From Anaeramoeba flamelloides (lineage: Eukaryota > Metamonada > Anaeramoebidae), in the NCBI GenBank assembly GCA_027625915.1, contig JANTQA010000026.1, forward strand, positions 7,316,001 through 7,380,000: a stretch of DNA of 64,000 nucleotides, in the 5' to 3' direction. The position numbers and the translations under genes are program-made. The notes beneath the pieces were generated by a model that was not told where the DNA came from, did no database searches, and was given only the letters and a program-made list of their open reading frames with translations. The first letter of the stretch is position 1, and every line of letters starts with the position of its first letter. Positions 1 to 11,217 of the stretch are shown here, one piece after another.

Positions 1-943
1 CACTTCAAATATCAAGGAGTTTGCTTTCAAAAATGATTTGAACTTAGGTATACTATTGGGATGTAAATTGGATGTTGTCATGGAATAAGAAGAAAAAAAA
101 TCACGTATTATATTTTGAAGCACAGATTATAGTCCTTGTGTATATATTATTTTGATCACTATAAGATAAGTCATTGATCTTAAGAATCAAAATAAATAAA
201 AAATAAATAAATTTTTACAATCACGTCGATTCAAAAAAACAAACTTTTACTTAATTCATTATATACTAACATTTTTTTTGAAAAAGAAATATTATCACAA
301 TTTTTTTAAAAAAGGTGCAGGTTTGCTCACTAATTTTTGGGAATTATCATTTAAAGAACCACAAGTTTTTTTAAGACAAGTTTAGGCATTTCAATAGTTC
401 TTTTTTTCACAACAAAACCCTGTATAACCCTAAATATTAAAAATCGCTGTAATTTTAGGAATTTTGCTTGATCATATTATTATTGTCAATAGGCTGTATT
501 TTCAAAACCCATGCTATTCTTCTTTTAACATAAATACTATCTAGTTTCAAATAACATTTTTGAGAACAAACAAATATTAACAACAATTGTTGGGTAATTG
601 TTTTAAGTATCAAAGTTCAATTAAGAATCTGATCATATTAAATTCCGAAAATTAATTTGAATTGGTCTTTTTAAGGTTATTATGGGTTTCATTGTGAAAA
701 AAAGAACTATTGAAATGCCTAAACTTGCCTTAAAAAACTTCAAACAAACAACAACTTTGATAACCCTCAAATTGAATTGCTCCCTTATATTTTTTTATAT
801 GAGATATTTTCTTAATTATCAGACTATTACGAATCATTCAAAAAGTAATCAATGAAAATATAACTGTTTGGAAAAGACTAAAAAAAGGCAAGTATATTTT
901 ATCATTTTTTTAACTAAACCTCAAGTTTTTTTTCTTTTTCCAG
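1..943. other. Upstream flank of RPP21 with one inverted-repeat element
   Basis: There is no credible coding region. The stretch is AT-rich and contains the inverted-repeat element at 363-740. Just before the RPP21 ATG, a GT at 892 and a pyrimidine-rich tract ending in CCAG at 943 could form a short 5'-UTR intron, because the acceptor touches the ATG directly. This is inferred from splice-like sequence only. Confidence 0.4.
363..740. repeat. Inverted-repeat (MITE-like) element
   Basis: Two arms of about 70 bp, at 363-432 and 671-740, are near-perfect reverse complements. Both contain AGTTTAGGCATTTCAATAG followed by a T-run and CACAA. They flank about 240 bp of non-coding AT-rich DNA. The arrangement suits a short non-autonomous DNA transposon. 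No clear target duplication could be fixed by eye and no superfamily is assigned. It lies about 200 bp upstream of RPP21. Confidence 0.6.
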
Positions 944-1435
944 ATGAGCTTTCCAAACAAAGATGACTTTTTGCGTATGAATTTTTTATATCAAGCATCT
1001 CAAATTGTTGTTCAACCAAAAAGTGATCACAAACCAAACACAACTTTAGATCGCCATAATTTGAATCTATCAAGATTTTATATTCAACAAATGAAGAAAG
1101 TTGCACAGAAAAAAGTTTTACGTATTTCACCTGAAGTTAAACAAACCTTTTGTAAGGGTTGTAATACACTTCTTATTCCAGGAATGTCTTCAACTCAACG
1201 CGTACGATCTAAAAGACAACAACATGTTGTAATTCGTTGTTTGGTATGTGGGCTAACAAAAAGATTTAATTGTAATAACACCCAAAAAAAAAATCACAAG
1301 AAGAAAAAAGAAAAAAACAACAACAACAATAATAATAATCAAACAAATAATGACAATAATAACATTAGCCAAATTAAAAATTGTCAAAATGTCTCAAAAC
1401 AACCAACAACAAAAATAAAGAAAAAGGAAAATTAA
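944..1435 (+). CDS. RPP21: RNase P/MRP protein subunit RPP21 (Rpr2 family)
   Basis: This 163-aa protein belongs to the Rpr2/Rpp21/Snm1 family, a small zinc-binding subunit of nuclear RNase P, which trims the 5' leader of precursor tRNAs. Near the start, the NKDDFLRMNFLYQAS segment (residues 5-19) matches the N-terminal helix of human RPP21. Residues 58-66 (KVLRISPEV) and the zinc ribbon follow. The ribbon has CKGC at about 70-73 and CLVC at about 99-102 and spans the family's LLIPG and TQR motifs, so all four cysteine ligands are present. The C-terminal third is a K/N-rich tail without family resemblance. The ATG at 944 gives the same N-terminal length as animal homologues, and a CCAG directly before it may be a 5'-UTR splice acceptor. 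The gene stands alone, in one coding exon. Confidence 0.92.
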   Translation: MSFPNKDDFLRMNFLYQASQIVVQPKSDHKPNTTLDRHNLNLSRFYIQQMKKVAQKKVLRISPEVKQTFCKGCNTLLIPGMSSTQRVRSKRQQHVVIRCLVCGLTKRFNCNNTQKKNHKKKKEKNNNNNNNNQTNNDNNNISQIKNCQNVSKQPTTKIKKKEN

Positions 1436-2304
1436 TCAATGGATGTGATTGAGTTTATTGGCTAGGTAACAATAAGCAAGAAAAAGACTTTTTTTTGAAA
1501 ATTAACAAATAAGCAATTTCAGAACAATAATTCTTTTTTTCTTAAAATGTCTAGTCATAGAATTTTCTTTCTTCTTTATGCAAATTTTTTTTTTTTCATT
1601 GAAAATGAAATAATTGCCGAAATGTTTGTTATTTTTCTAATTAGTTCTATTTTTTCAATTATTTTATTTTTGAAAGAATTATTGTTTTAAATCAACAAAC
1701 ACACATAAATTGCGTTTTAAATTTCATAATTTGTCATCAGTCTAATAACCACACAGAAAAAGAACTTTTATTTTTTTCAAATTTAATCAAAGATAAAATT
1801 ATAGGATAAAAATTTATTCACCATCAAATATTTTACTAGTTTCAAAACGCCTTTAGAACTTTAAAAACTGAAAAATATTTGATCTGCGGTTTAATTAATG
1901 ACTTTAAGAAACCAAACCATCGTCATATGAAAATTTTATCCTTGTTACATAGTTCAAAAAAGAATTTGCTTTCCTATTTTTTTTGTTGTCATTTTGATCA
2001 TCAGTTTCAAATACAAGGTACATAGTAAATTACCATAAACAAACACACATACCACACTAACACTTATATTCGTAATAACTTTTAATTCAATATCTACAAT
2101 TATAATTTTTTTCTCTTTCTTTTAATGAGAATAAAAATATTATTTATAAAAAAAGTCATTATAAATTCTTTTTCCAATTTTTTCAACCCATTAACAAAAT
2201 GAAAAAAAAAAAATATTTCTTTCATTATTCTTTTCAAAGAGGAAAAAATTTTATCTTTAGTAGACTTATCTATTTTAATACTTTCGTAATTTATTTTTAA
2301 TATA

Positions 2305-2467
2305 CTGGTATTTGAATTCTAAATGGTAAAAAATTTCCACTTCCTTTTTAATTTCCTTTTACAAATGAAGCCACAAATTACATCCTACTTCTTTGAGAAC
2401 TCAATTTATTAAAAAAAAAAATGGAAAAGGAAGTGCAAATGTTTCCCATTTAGAATTCAAATACCAG
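2305..2467. repeat. 163-bp MITE, TA-flanked, family with 46572-46734
   Basis: The ends are inverted repeats of about 40 bp beginning CTGGTATTTGAATTCTAAAT, and TA lies on each side (2303-2304 and 2468-2469). This is the target duplication expected of Tc1/mariner-superfamily elements. A second copy with the same ends lies at 46572-46734. The element has no coding capacity. Confidence 0.75.
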
Positions 2468-2935
2468 TAAAAAAATTTAATAAAAAAAAAATAAAAAATC
2501 GGGTTTAAACATTTGGGGTAATCTTTCATAAGATCTTCCATTTATAAAACTATTGGAAAATAAGCACCATTTCACTTATAAGGCCTGCCAAAAAGCAAAA
2601 ATTCACTTTTTTTTTTTTTTTTTATCAACCGATATAATATTAATTAGAAATATGAAAAAATAATAAACTTTATATTAGAGTCTATAATCATAAAAGAAAT
2701 ACCTAAACTAACTATAAATTTTCAAAAAAAATAATATGTTAACAAAATTTGGTCTCTTTTCCAATTTAACTTTTTATACAATTTCTCAATATCTTTTAGT
2801 AAATTAAAATTATAAATATAAGTTTTTATAATATTAAACAATAGCCATTTTAAAAGAAATTATGAAGTCACAAGCTATTTAAAGTTTAGATGAGAGTTTT
2901 CAAAGGTTTTTTTCTTTTAAAATTAACTTTCTTAA

Positions 2936-2976
<41 letters not shown>

Positions 2977-4425
2977 AAAATAAAAATAAAAAAAAAAAAA
3001 AAAACAACTGATTAACAAGGCAAAACAAAATTAATCAAAATTCAAAAAAAAGGTTTATTCAACAAATTGTACATTTATTTTGAAAAGAATTTTTGATAAA
3101 AACAGAATAAATTGTTTATAAATAAAAATTGGTATATTTGAACAAAAAAGAGTTAACTTTTATTAAAAATCAGCCTTTTTCAATCAGAGAATAAATAAAA
3201 ATGACTATATATAACTTGATTTTTTCCAAAAAAAAAAATGAAAATAAATAAAAAAAAAAGAAAATGATTAAAATGAAAAAACTAATTTTGAAAGAAATTT
3301 AACATTTTTAGAACTTAAATAAATATAATTTAAACAAATGTTTTGTTTTCAAATTCTCTACCTTGAAAAAATCTATTTTTTGAGACAAATTTTTTATTTT
3401 GTAAGGTAACCCAAATATAATAGTTTCTGAACTTTCAAAATTATTTTTACAATTGTTTTACTATTCAAAAAAAAGGTTTGAATTATCTTTTTTAGGGATA
3501 AAAACCGGATTATCTACTGATCAAAAAATAAATAATTTTGAAAATTTTTTGACAAAATTAAAAAGAGGAAATTCTACTAAAAAAAAAAATACAATTAGTT
3601 TGGTAAAATGTACTTACTGTAATTATAATATTTACTTTCCTATAAAAACCCATTTAAATTATTTTTGATGAATAATTTATTGATTAAAGTACCCACACAC
3701 CCCACAAAAGTTAAAATAAAAAGATAAAAAATGAAAAAAAAAAAATCCCATAAAATAAAAATATAATTACAACACTTCTAGAAATAGGAATAAGAAAAAT
3801 TGTTTTTATATACTTAAGTTGTCTCAGCAAATTTCACTATATTGAAACAAGCTTTAATATATAAAAACTATCAAAAAAAAAAAAAAAAAAAGAAACAAAA
3901 TTCTTATTTAAATTATAACATTAAATTTAGAAACTTTATCAGAATAATTCAAAAGAACTTTTTAACTTCCTAATGAGCTTTTTGATGACTACCATATTCT
4001 AAAATAATAGATATATTACTATTTTCTTTTGTAATGAATTATCAAAAAATATGTTTTTTTACTTTAATGAAACATTATTTCCACAAAAATATTACATATA
4101 TAAAAGTGATAAATGAGAAAAAAACATTTATATTTTAAAAAATTATGAAGAATAATCAACTAGAACTCTACAATTATAATTTATAGTATAAATTCTAAAT
4201 TATTATTTTTTATTTTTTTCTTATTTTATAAATGTGTTTATTGTAATCACAAATAATTTAAAATAAAAAAAATATTCTATATTTTTAAAAGTATATCTTA
4301 ATTATTACCTTTTTAAATATACTATGTTACGGTCAAAATGACAAAAAATAATTTGTAAAAAAATAATCTTATCCCACAAAAAAAAAAAAAAAAATTGTAT
4401 AGAGATCTCTTATTATATATATATA

Positions 4426-4700
4426 TAAACCCCAATTCAAAATTTTTCACATACAAAAATCCAATTTTTGAAAAATAAATCACATTGAACAAATTATTGA
4501 AGAAATACCAAATTATAAACAATCATGAATTGAATCGTTTTCACTTGTTTATAAATTAAAATAGTCACATAACAATAAAATTAATACTTATCAATACAAA
4601 ATAAATTATAGGTGTCCAACAATTTTAAGATAGAGAAAAACAAAAAATTACATTGATAAATCGGTTTAAATTCTAATTTTTAAAAAGTTAATACTTCTCT
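4426..4700. repeat. Partial copy of the Tc1/mariner-related repeat
   Basis: The start (TAAACCCCAATTCAAAATTT) matches the start of the copy at 18899, and the following 250 bp is similar in order (CATAACAATAA, TTATCAATACAAA, then AGAGAAAAACAAAAAATTAC). The other end is not recognisable, so it is called a truncated copy. Confidence 0.45.
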
Positions 4701-4796
4701 AATCTACAAATTATTAAATTTTCACAATTTTATTTATTCAATTATTTGTTTTTTGAACCTTTTGTATTCTTTTTGTTCGATATTAGGAATATATAT

Positions 4797-4807
4797 ACAT
4801 ACATACA

Positions 4808-4843
<36 letters not shown>

Positions 4844-4852
4844 TATAATAAA
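4797..4852. repeat. CATA/TA microsatellite
   Basis: About ten tandem CATA units run directly into a TA run. Confidence 0.9.
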
Positions 4853-5306
4853 AAATTTATTTTGGAAATATATTTTTTTTTTTCATTTTTATTTCTTTTA
4901 AAGACAAAAACTTTAAACACTGATTGTAAACCGAATCTAATTAATCTTACCAAAAAAAAAAATGAAATTCAATTTTTTCATAATCATGAAAAAATATTTG
5001 TTTGTTAAAGAATGAATTTCATAAAGTACAGAGCCAGAATTCTAAAACAATAATTGAAAGTTTTACTAGAAAAATGATTTTATTTTGAATTCCAACAAAT
5101 AATCTTTAACTTTTGGATAATTTAATATTTTTTACAATACATGTACCTTCTAAAACCATTAAAAATTAAAGAAACACCAAAACAATTCAATTATCATGTG
5201 AGATTTTTAAATAAAAAAGTATCAAAATTTTGAGAAGAATCTTTCCTTTCACAAAAAGAACTGAAGATATTCTGAATTCTTTTTAACTTTTAGAATGAAT
5301 ATCGTT

Positions 5307-5338
<32 letters not shown>

Positions 5339-5948
5339 TGATTATTTGTAAATGGGATTTTTAAATAATGTCAACTTTCCAAGAATTATTCAAAAAAAAT
5401 CACAAATTTAGTATTATACAAGTTTATAAAACCAGAACAATTGAACAAACTTGAATTAATTTATTATTATTTTTTTTTACTCAAAGAAAATTGTAAAATT
5501 TATGTTAAAAGTATTTTGAATTTGTGTAAAAGTATCAGAATAAAATATTACTTTTGAATTTTTTTTTTGGAAATTTAAATATTTAATATTGATATGTTGT
5601 AGTATTATGCTTTATTTGTTTTTATTATTACAACATCATTAATTAAATTTTCATTTGATTCTTTTTAAGACTTTAAATGCACCCTTGAATGGAAAATATT
5701 CAACATAGATACTTTAAATTTTTGATTAATTTGAAAAAAAGACTTTTGTTGTCTCTCACAAATCAAAAAATTTTTCAAATTAACATTCAAAAACACATTC
5801 TATCATCTCTTTGTAATACCCTAATAGACTTAATTGTGTACTAGTAAATAAATAAAGGAGATTAATCGATTAAACTTTGATAACCTTAAAAAGTTAAAAA
5901 AAATATTTCATTTTTTTCACAATTTTTTTTCTTCTTTTTTTTTTGTTA

Positions 5949-7031
5949 ATGGAATCTAAAACGTCTCTTGTCCTAAAAAGCGGAGGTTACACGCTTCAGT
6001 TCGGGTTTTCTGGTGAACCACATCCAAGTATCACTGAATCTACGTATAATAAAAAAGATGATCGTTCGATCCCAATTCTGAAAGGGGTTGTCCAAAATTG
6101 GGAGACAATGGAAGAGAAATGGAAAAGTCTTTATGAAAAATCTTCAATAGAAAGCAGTGATTTCCCTTTACTTTCAACCCATCCAACGCAAATGGGAAGG
6201 AAAGAAATCGAAAAAATGGTACAGATCTTTTTTGAAAGCTTCTCGGTGCCGCAATTGGCAATCGAAGATGAGAATTTGCTACCATTATATTCTGTTGGGA
6301 AGCATAGCGCTTTAGTTGTCAACATTGGAACAGAGATAACCCATTGTGTTCCAATTGTGGACGGGTTTGTTCTTGATCAAGGGGTTATACGTCAAGAAAT
6401 TGGAGGGCTTCATGTTACTAAAAACTTTCAAAATATTTTTTCAATTGAAAATTTTGATATTGCAGAAGAATTGAAAATTGCAATTGCTGAAATTCGAGGC
6501 CAACCGCAAAGCAGAAGCACTATAAAAAAAAACGAAAAAAAAGAAATTGAAAAAAAGGAAAAAGAAGAAGAAGAAAAAGAAAAAGAAGTAGAATCAAAAG
6601 AAGAAAAAGAAATAAAAAAAGAAGAAAAAATTAATTACAAAACATCCGATAAAAAAGATTGGGAATTTACTCAACAACAACAAGATACACCAGCTGAAAT
6701 TCTATTTAATCCTGTCCAATTCCAAAGACAAACAAAAGGATTACATGAAATGATTTATGACTCAATTGAAAATTGTCCAATATCGCTTCATAATAACTTA
6801 TTTGAAAATATTGTCCTAGTGGGTTCAACAACACAACTTAAGGGAATGAAAAAGAGAATCAGATCAGAAATTGCTGCTTTTGATCCTGAAATCAATTTAA
6901 AGTTTATTGGTGATAACCCCAGTAATCTTGTTTGGTCTGGTGGATCAATTTTGGCATCTTTAAATTTACCCCATTTTTGGGTAGATAAACATGAATATAA
7001 TGAACAAGGACCAAAAGTCTTTTTTAAATAA
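5949..7031 (+). CDS. Divergent actin-related protein (ARP)
   Basis: This single-exon gene encodes 360 aa of the actin fold. Actin landmarks appear in order: SLVLKSGGYTLQFGFSGEP (residues 6-24, phosphate loop 1), the subdomain 1 stretch with MEEKWKSLYE (about 54-63), ALVVNIGTEITHCVPIVDGF (about 121-140, phosphate loop 2), NIVLVGSTTQLKG near 285, and the C-terminal VWSGGSILASL and KHEYNEQGP. It differs from actin in key places. The loop-1 Asp and the Lys that contact ATP are Lys and Gln here, loop 2 lacks both Asp residues, the D-loop of subdomain 2 is missing, and much of subdomain 4 is replaced by a K/E-rich insert (about 194-235). These changes suggest weak or absent nucleotide binding and no polymerisation, like divergent Arps of chromatin or dynactin complexes. 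The subfamily is not identifiable. I chose the ATG at 5949; the two codons before it are TTG TTA. Confidence 0.88.
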   Translation: MESKTSLVLKSGGYTLQFGFSGEPHPSITESTYNKKDDRSIPILKGVVQNWETMEEKWKSLYEKSSIESSDFPLLSTHPTQMGRKEIEKMVQIFFESFSVPQLAIEDENLLPLYSVGKHSALVVNIGTEITHCVPIVDGFVLDQGVIRQEIGGLHVTKNFQNIFSIENFDIAEELKIAIAEIRGQPQSRSTIKKNEKKEIEKKEKEEEEKEKEVESKEEKEIKKEEKINYKTSDKKDWEFTQQQQDTPAEILFNPVQFQRQTKGLHEMIYDSIENCPISLHNNLFENIVLVGSTTQLKGMKKRIRSEIAAFDPEINLKFIGDNPSNLVWSGGSILASLNLPHFWVDKHEYNEQGPKVFFK

Positions 7032-7208
7032 TAAAATTTTTTTGGAATATGTTTTTTTATTTGACAAAAGTTTATTAGAATAGATTTTTCAATTCTTATT
7101 TTGTCTGGAATTAACTGTGCCCGATTGAAATTGCTCCTTGTAGAAATATGCGAGGGAAGTTTTTTAATTATAAACATTACAAGAATCATAGGAATCATAT
7201 AACAATTC

Positions 7209-7620
7209 TGGAAAAAAAGTGAAACAGGGAAAAAAAGTTAAACACGGTTTTTAATTAGGAACTTAAATAGAACCTGAAAATTCAAACTAAGATCAATTAA
7301 AAAAAGAAATAAATAAATAAATAAAGACGAAATGTTGGATTCAACACAATAACAGTTTCTTTAATACTATCTTTTGTAGTTTTTTTTTTTTTGGTTAATC
7401 AATTATTAAAAATTTGTTCAAAAAATTTACTATTTTTGGGATCTCCAAAAACACATTCCCAATTTAGATAATCAAGTAGACTTAAATTGTGTTTGTTGGT
7501 TTGATTGAAAATAATATAATGGATTATTATTTAAAGTTAATTGGTTTCTTCTTTTAATTGATTTTACTTTTCATTTTCAGTAATGTTCCCAATTAAAAAA
7601 CCTGTTTCACTTTTTTTCCA
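7209..7620. repeat. Inverted-repeat element, GGAAAAAAAGTGAAACA family, copy 1
   Basis: The ends are reverse complements starting TGGAAAAAAAGTGAAACA, and the body (about 410 bp) aligns over nearly its full length with the copy at 26850-27260. In this copy the left end is partly doubled: a second GGAAAAAAAGT follows the first. It has no coding capacity. Confidence 0.7.
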
Positions 7621-8129
7621 CAAGAGTAAATTACAAAAATCACAGATTTCACAAAAACCTGAAAATGAATAATTTTTATTTCTAATATCCTACTCCTTTT
7701 AACCCTTTATTTTTTTAAAAAATAAGTATATGTAGGGTTAGTAATTAATGATTAATGTTTATTATTTTAATATTAGATCCTTATCGTAATATTTAAAACT
7801 ATTTTTTTCAATAATGTATTTTCCATTATGATTTATATTTACTTTTTGATTATCCCAAATTTATCATTTTTGAAATAATATTATCTTCATAAAGATTTAT
7901 ATTTTATCATTATTACTCACAAAATAACTGTTTATAACTAAATTATGGTTTCATAAATCGATAAAATTTCTGATATTAATATCCCAAAAAAATGAATTTG
8001 AAAATAAAACTCTTTTTCAAATAAAAGTACACCCCTCTTAAATCACCAATATTTTTGAATTGGATTGTTAATTAAATAATTCCTTATTGGTGATTTTCAT
8101 TTTTTCATTTTTTCATTTTTTTTTTATTT

Positions 8130-8282
8130 ATGGATATTGAACAGTTGGAAAATGAAAAAGCAAAGAAAGAAGAAATCAATTTGGAAATAATCCGAAAGTA
8201 TAAAAAGGGAAACAGTTTAAATTTGATTTCAAATGAGTTAGATGTTGAAAATAAAAAATACCATTATTGGATTGATGTATGA
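8130..8282 (+). CDS. Doubtful small protein with helix-turn-helix look
   Basis: A 50-codon frame begins with ATG after a long T-rich tract and is highly charged. The stretch IIRKYKKGNSLNLISNELDV (residues 22-41), followed by a Trp-Ile near the end, resembles the helix-turn-helix of transposase or homeodomain-like DNA-binding regions. A GTATGA at the end of the frame could be a splice donor to further coding sequence, but no convincing next exon was found. It may equally be chance or a transposon remnant. I do not recognise a family. Confidence 0.2.
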   Translation: MDIEQLENEKAKKEEINLEIIRKYKKGNSLNLISNELDVENKKYHYWIDV

Positions 8283-9924
8283 AACAAAGAAAAAAGAAAA
8301 TAAAGAAAAAAACAATTCCAACAAAAGAACCAGATGAATTGCCGATTTATATTGGAAATGAGACTTTAAAGAACAAAAGTTTGAGGTGTAAAGAGTTATC
8401 AATAACATGTTGAGTACTTTTTCCCAATTCAAAGTTTTCAACTGTTTTTATTGTTTATTTTTTTTTCTGTATAATTTACAAAAAGAGATTATCCATTTCA
8501 AATAAACGGGCACATCAATTTTCAAAATATTTTATATTTATTTTTATTGTTTTGGTTTAATTAGTTTTAAATATCCATTTAGTGTTTTTTATATGTTTTA
8601 AAGAGTTTTTTATATTTTAAAATGATACTTCAATTAATTTGTTTTACTTATGAATAATTATTGTTATTTCTCTGTGTCCTTTTATTTGAAAAAGAGTTTA
8701 TATACTTTCCCCCCCTTGATTCATTTAATACTAACCCTGTGTACTATTAAAGAAAGGAAAATATTTTTTTTTTAACATACAACCCTATTTTCCTCATATT
8801 TTATTGATTTTGAATTATTTTTTTTTCTTTTTGATAACCTTTTTGGAAAATATAAGAAAAGAAACAAAAATATTTTTTAATAATTAAAAAGATATTTTTG
8901 TTTTTTACTGAATAAATCTCTATTGGGGATTTATATTACATTACTTTATTTTTCAATTTTCTTTTTAGTTATTGTTTTAATTATTAAATTGTAATCTATA
9001 AAAGAAAAAAAGCAGCTTTTTAGAATTTAGAATAAGTAAAAACCTTTAATGGATAATTGAATACAAATTTTTGTACTACAAAAAAAATTTTCGTTTTAAA
9101 AAGAAATATATTTCTCAAAAAAAATTATTTTAATTTAATTGGTTAAAGTTTTGAAAATAATTATAAATCAAAGATTTTCCATTTTTTTCATACAGTTTTT
9201 TGTTCACTAATTTTTATTAAAAACATTTCTTTTGAATTCATCTTTTTTTTAATTGCTAATAAAATATTAGGAAATGAAATAAAAATTTGAAGAAGAAACA
9301 AAATTAAATGGTAAATGGAAAATTTCGAATGTTATCATCAGAGATAACATTTAAAAAGTAGATCAATTAAGTTTTATAAAATATATATTGAAAAAAAAGT
9401 CTAAAGAATACAAAAAAAGGACTGCAATTGAACTTGAAAGACAGAAAAGTGTTTTGAAACTAATTTTAAATAGGAAATGTGAAAGGATGAAATAAAATAA
9501 GGGAATTTATATAAGAAGAAAATATTTATCTTTGTATTACTTTGTTTTTATTATTTATTTTTGTTTTTTTGTTTTTGAAACTAGTTGTTACTGAATTGAA
9601 TTTAGAATTTGTATCATATTTTTCTGTCAGATTAGTAACCATGATAACTAAAGAACTTTTATTAATAATCTTTTTTATTTTAATAAAAATATCTTGAATT
9701 TAATTGTTATTTTTATTACCCAAAGCCCACTCTCACCATTTATTTAAACAAAATCTGATAGACTAATTAAAATAACAAAGATTTCTAACCATCTAAGGTA
9801 AATTAAACTTTTATTCTGTCCAAATGGCATACAATTTTTTTAAATAATTGAACTTAAGAGGACAACTAAGAAATCAGTCGAATAATACAAATCATCGGAC
9901 ATGTGATATACATTTCGAATAAAA

Positions 9925-9928
<4 letters not shown>

Positions 9929-9957
<29 letters not shown>
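9929..9957. repeat. TA microsatellite
   Basis: This is an uninterrupted run of alternating T and A, about 28 bp long. Confidence 0.9.
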
Positions 9958-9962
<5 letters not shown>

Positions 9963-10398
9963 CAATTGAAGAACTCAAATTATAAGTCTCTATTGAGAAA
10001 AACAATCATGTTCATTTTGATCTTAAATTGAAAAAAAATAATAACATAATTTTAAATTAATATTAGATCTCTACAATCGTTATCAGTATTTCAGTAAAAA
10101 TGGATCAACAAATATTTACCTTGTGACTATTGATCTTGCAAAAAAAAAAAATATTCGAATTAAATTACCAAAAAAAAAAACACAAATCGAAAAAAAAAAG
10201 TAAAAATGGAAAATAATGATTTCAATTTGAAAATTTCCAAATAAAATTTTTTCTTCTAATATTGATCCAAACACTTCAAACAAATATAATTCACTCACCT
10301 AACCTATTAACATCTCATGAGTTGAATATGCGTTATTTCAGATATTCAATACCTCTTAGAAGCATAATAACCAATATATACATTCAGTTCCACTTTTA

Positions 10399-10592
10399 CA
10401 GTCAGTTTCACTTTTAAGGAACAAACTCCAACGAAATTTAAGGCATAAAAAAAAATCTCAAATTAAGGTACAAAATTCAAATTCGAGTAAAATAAATTGT
10501 AAAAAAAAAATTTCAAATTTTGTACCTTCGTTGGGATTTTTTTGTGCCTTAATTTTCGTAAAAATTTTGTGCCTTAAATTTGAAACTGACTA
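10399..10592. repeat. CAGTCAGTTTCACTTTTAAG MITE, copy at 10.4 kb
   Basis: The ends are inverted repeats of the same family as the intact copy at 42530-42726, with the subterminal TTAAGGYAC modules visible. TA precedes the element at 10397-10398. The right end is slightly eroded. Immediately to its left (10380-10398) is ACATTCAGTTCCACTTTTA, which looks like the end of a second, related element that also occurs at 31304. This copy may therefore have landed in, or beside, an older element. Confidence 0.65.
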
Positions 10593-10633
10593 TATTCAAA
10601 ATAATAATTCTGAATGAATTATTCTTTAATAAT

Positions 10634-11217
10634 CTTTTTTTTTTTAATATTTTTCCACTGGTTGAATCTTCTTTATATTGGGAAGAAGTTTTTCAAGAGA
10701 AAAGATCATTTGGATGCTTGTTAATTATTGACTAATACTGGCGAAAAGGGACTACGAAAGTATGAGTAACTTGGAAATAAATTCTAACAAGTAAAGGTAA
10801 CAAATAACCAAAGGTTAAAGCAAATCCATCAAAAAGAAAAAAGTAATTACAACAATAAAACTACAATCCCCAAATGAAAACCAGTCATGATCAATTATGT
10901 AATTAAATTTAATCAACCAATAGTATCATGGATGAGATTTTGTTTCTTCTTTATTAAAGATTGTATTTTTTTTTTTTTTTTTTGATTTTTTACCAATTGC
11001 TTCTTATAAATCCTTTATAAATTTCTTTTTAAATTTTAATTTTTTTTTTATTTTTTTCTTTCGAATTTTTTGCTTTTGCTTTTTAAACATAAAAAAAAAA
11101 AATTGGTATGTCTTTCCCTTGAACAATTGTGAAATCTATAATTTTACACTTAAATTACATTTGAGGGAATTTAAATAAAATAACATTTAGATTCTAATTT
11201 ACACTTCTTCAATAATA
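10634..11217. repeat. Dispersed repeat, copy 1 (partner 59637-60168)
   Basis: About 560 bp is collinear with 59637-60168. Shared blocks include TTGAATCTTCTTTATATTGG at the start, AAAGTATGAGTAACTTG and AAAAGTAATTACAACAA inside, TTTTGCTTTTGCTTTTTAAA later, and TTTACACTTCTTC at the end. A short piece of this last end recurs inverted near 34747. No frame is open and no inverted ends are obvious. The class is unknown. Confidence 0.65.

Larger units (their letters stand above)
1436..5948. other. Gene-poor AT-rich interval with repeats
   Basis: I see no supportable gene here. It holds the MITE at 2305-2467, a long A-rich tract at 2938-3004, a partial copy of the Tc1/mariner-related repeat at 4426-4700 and a CATA/TA microsatellite at 4797-4850. 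The short open frames at 3453-3668 and 4322-4522 have composition typical of random AT-rich DNA. Confidence 0.6.

Noticed and set aside
3453-3668. 71-codon frame with CTYC
   Set aside because: A single CxxC near the end is not enough for a zinc finger and the rest has random AT-rich composition.
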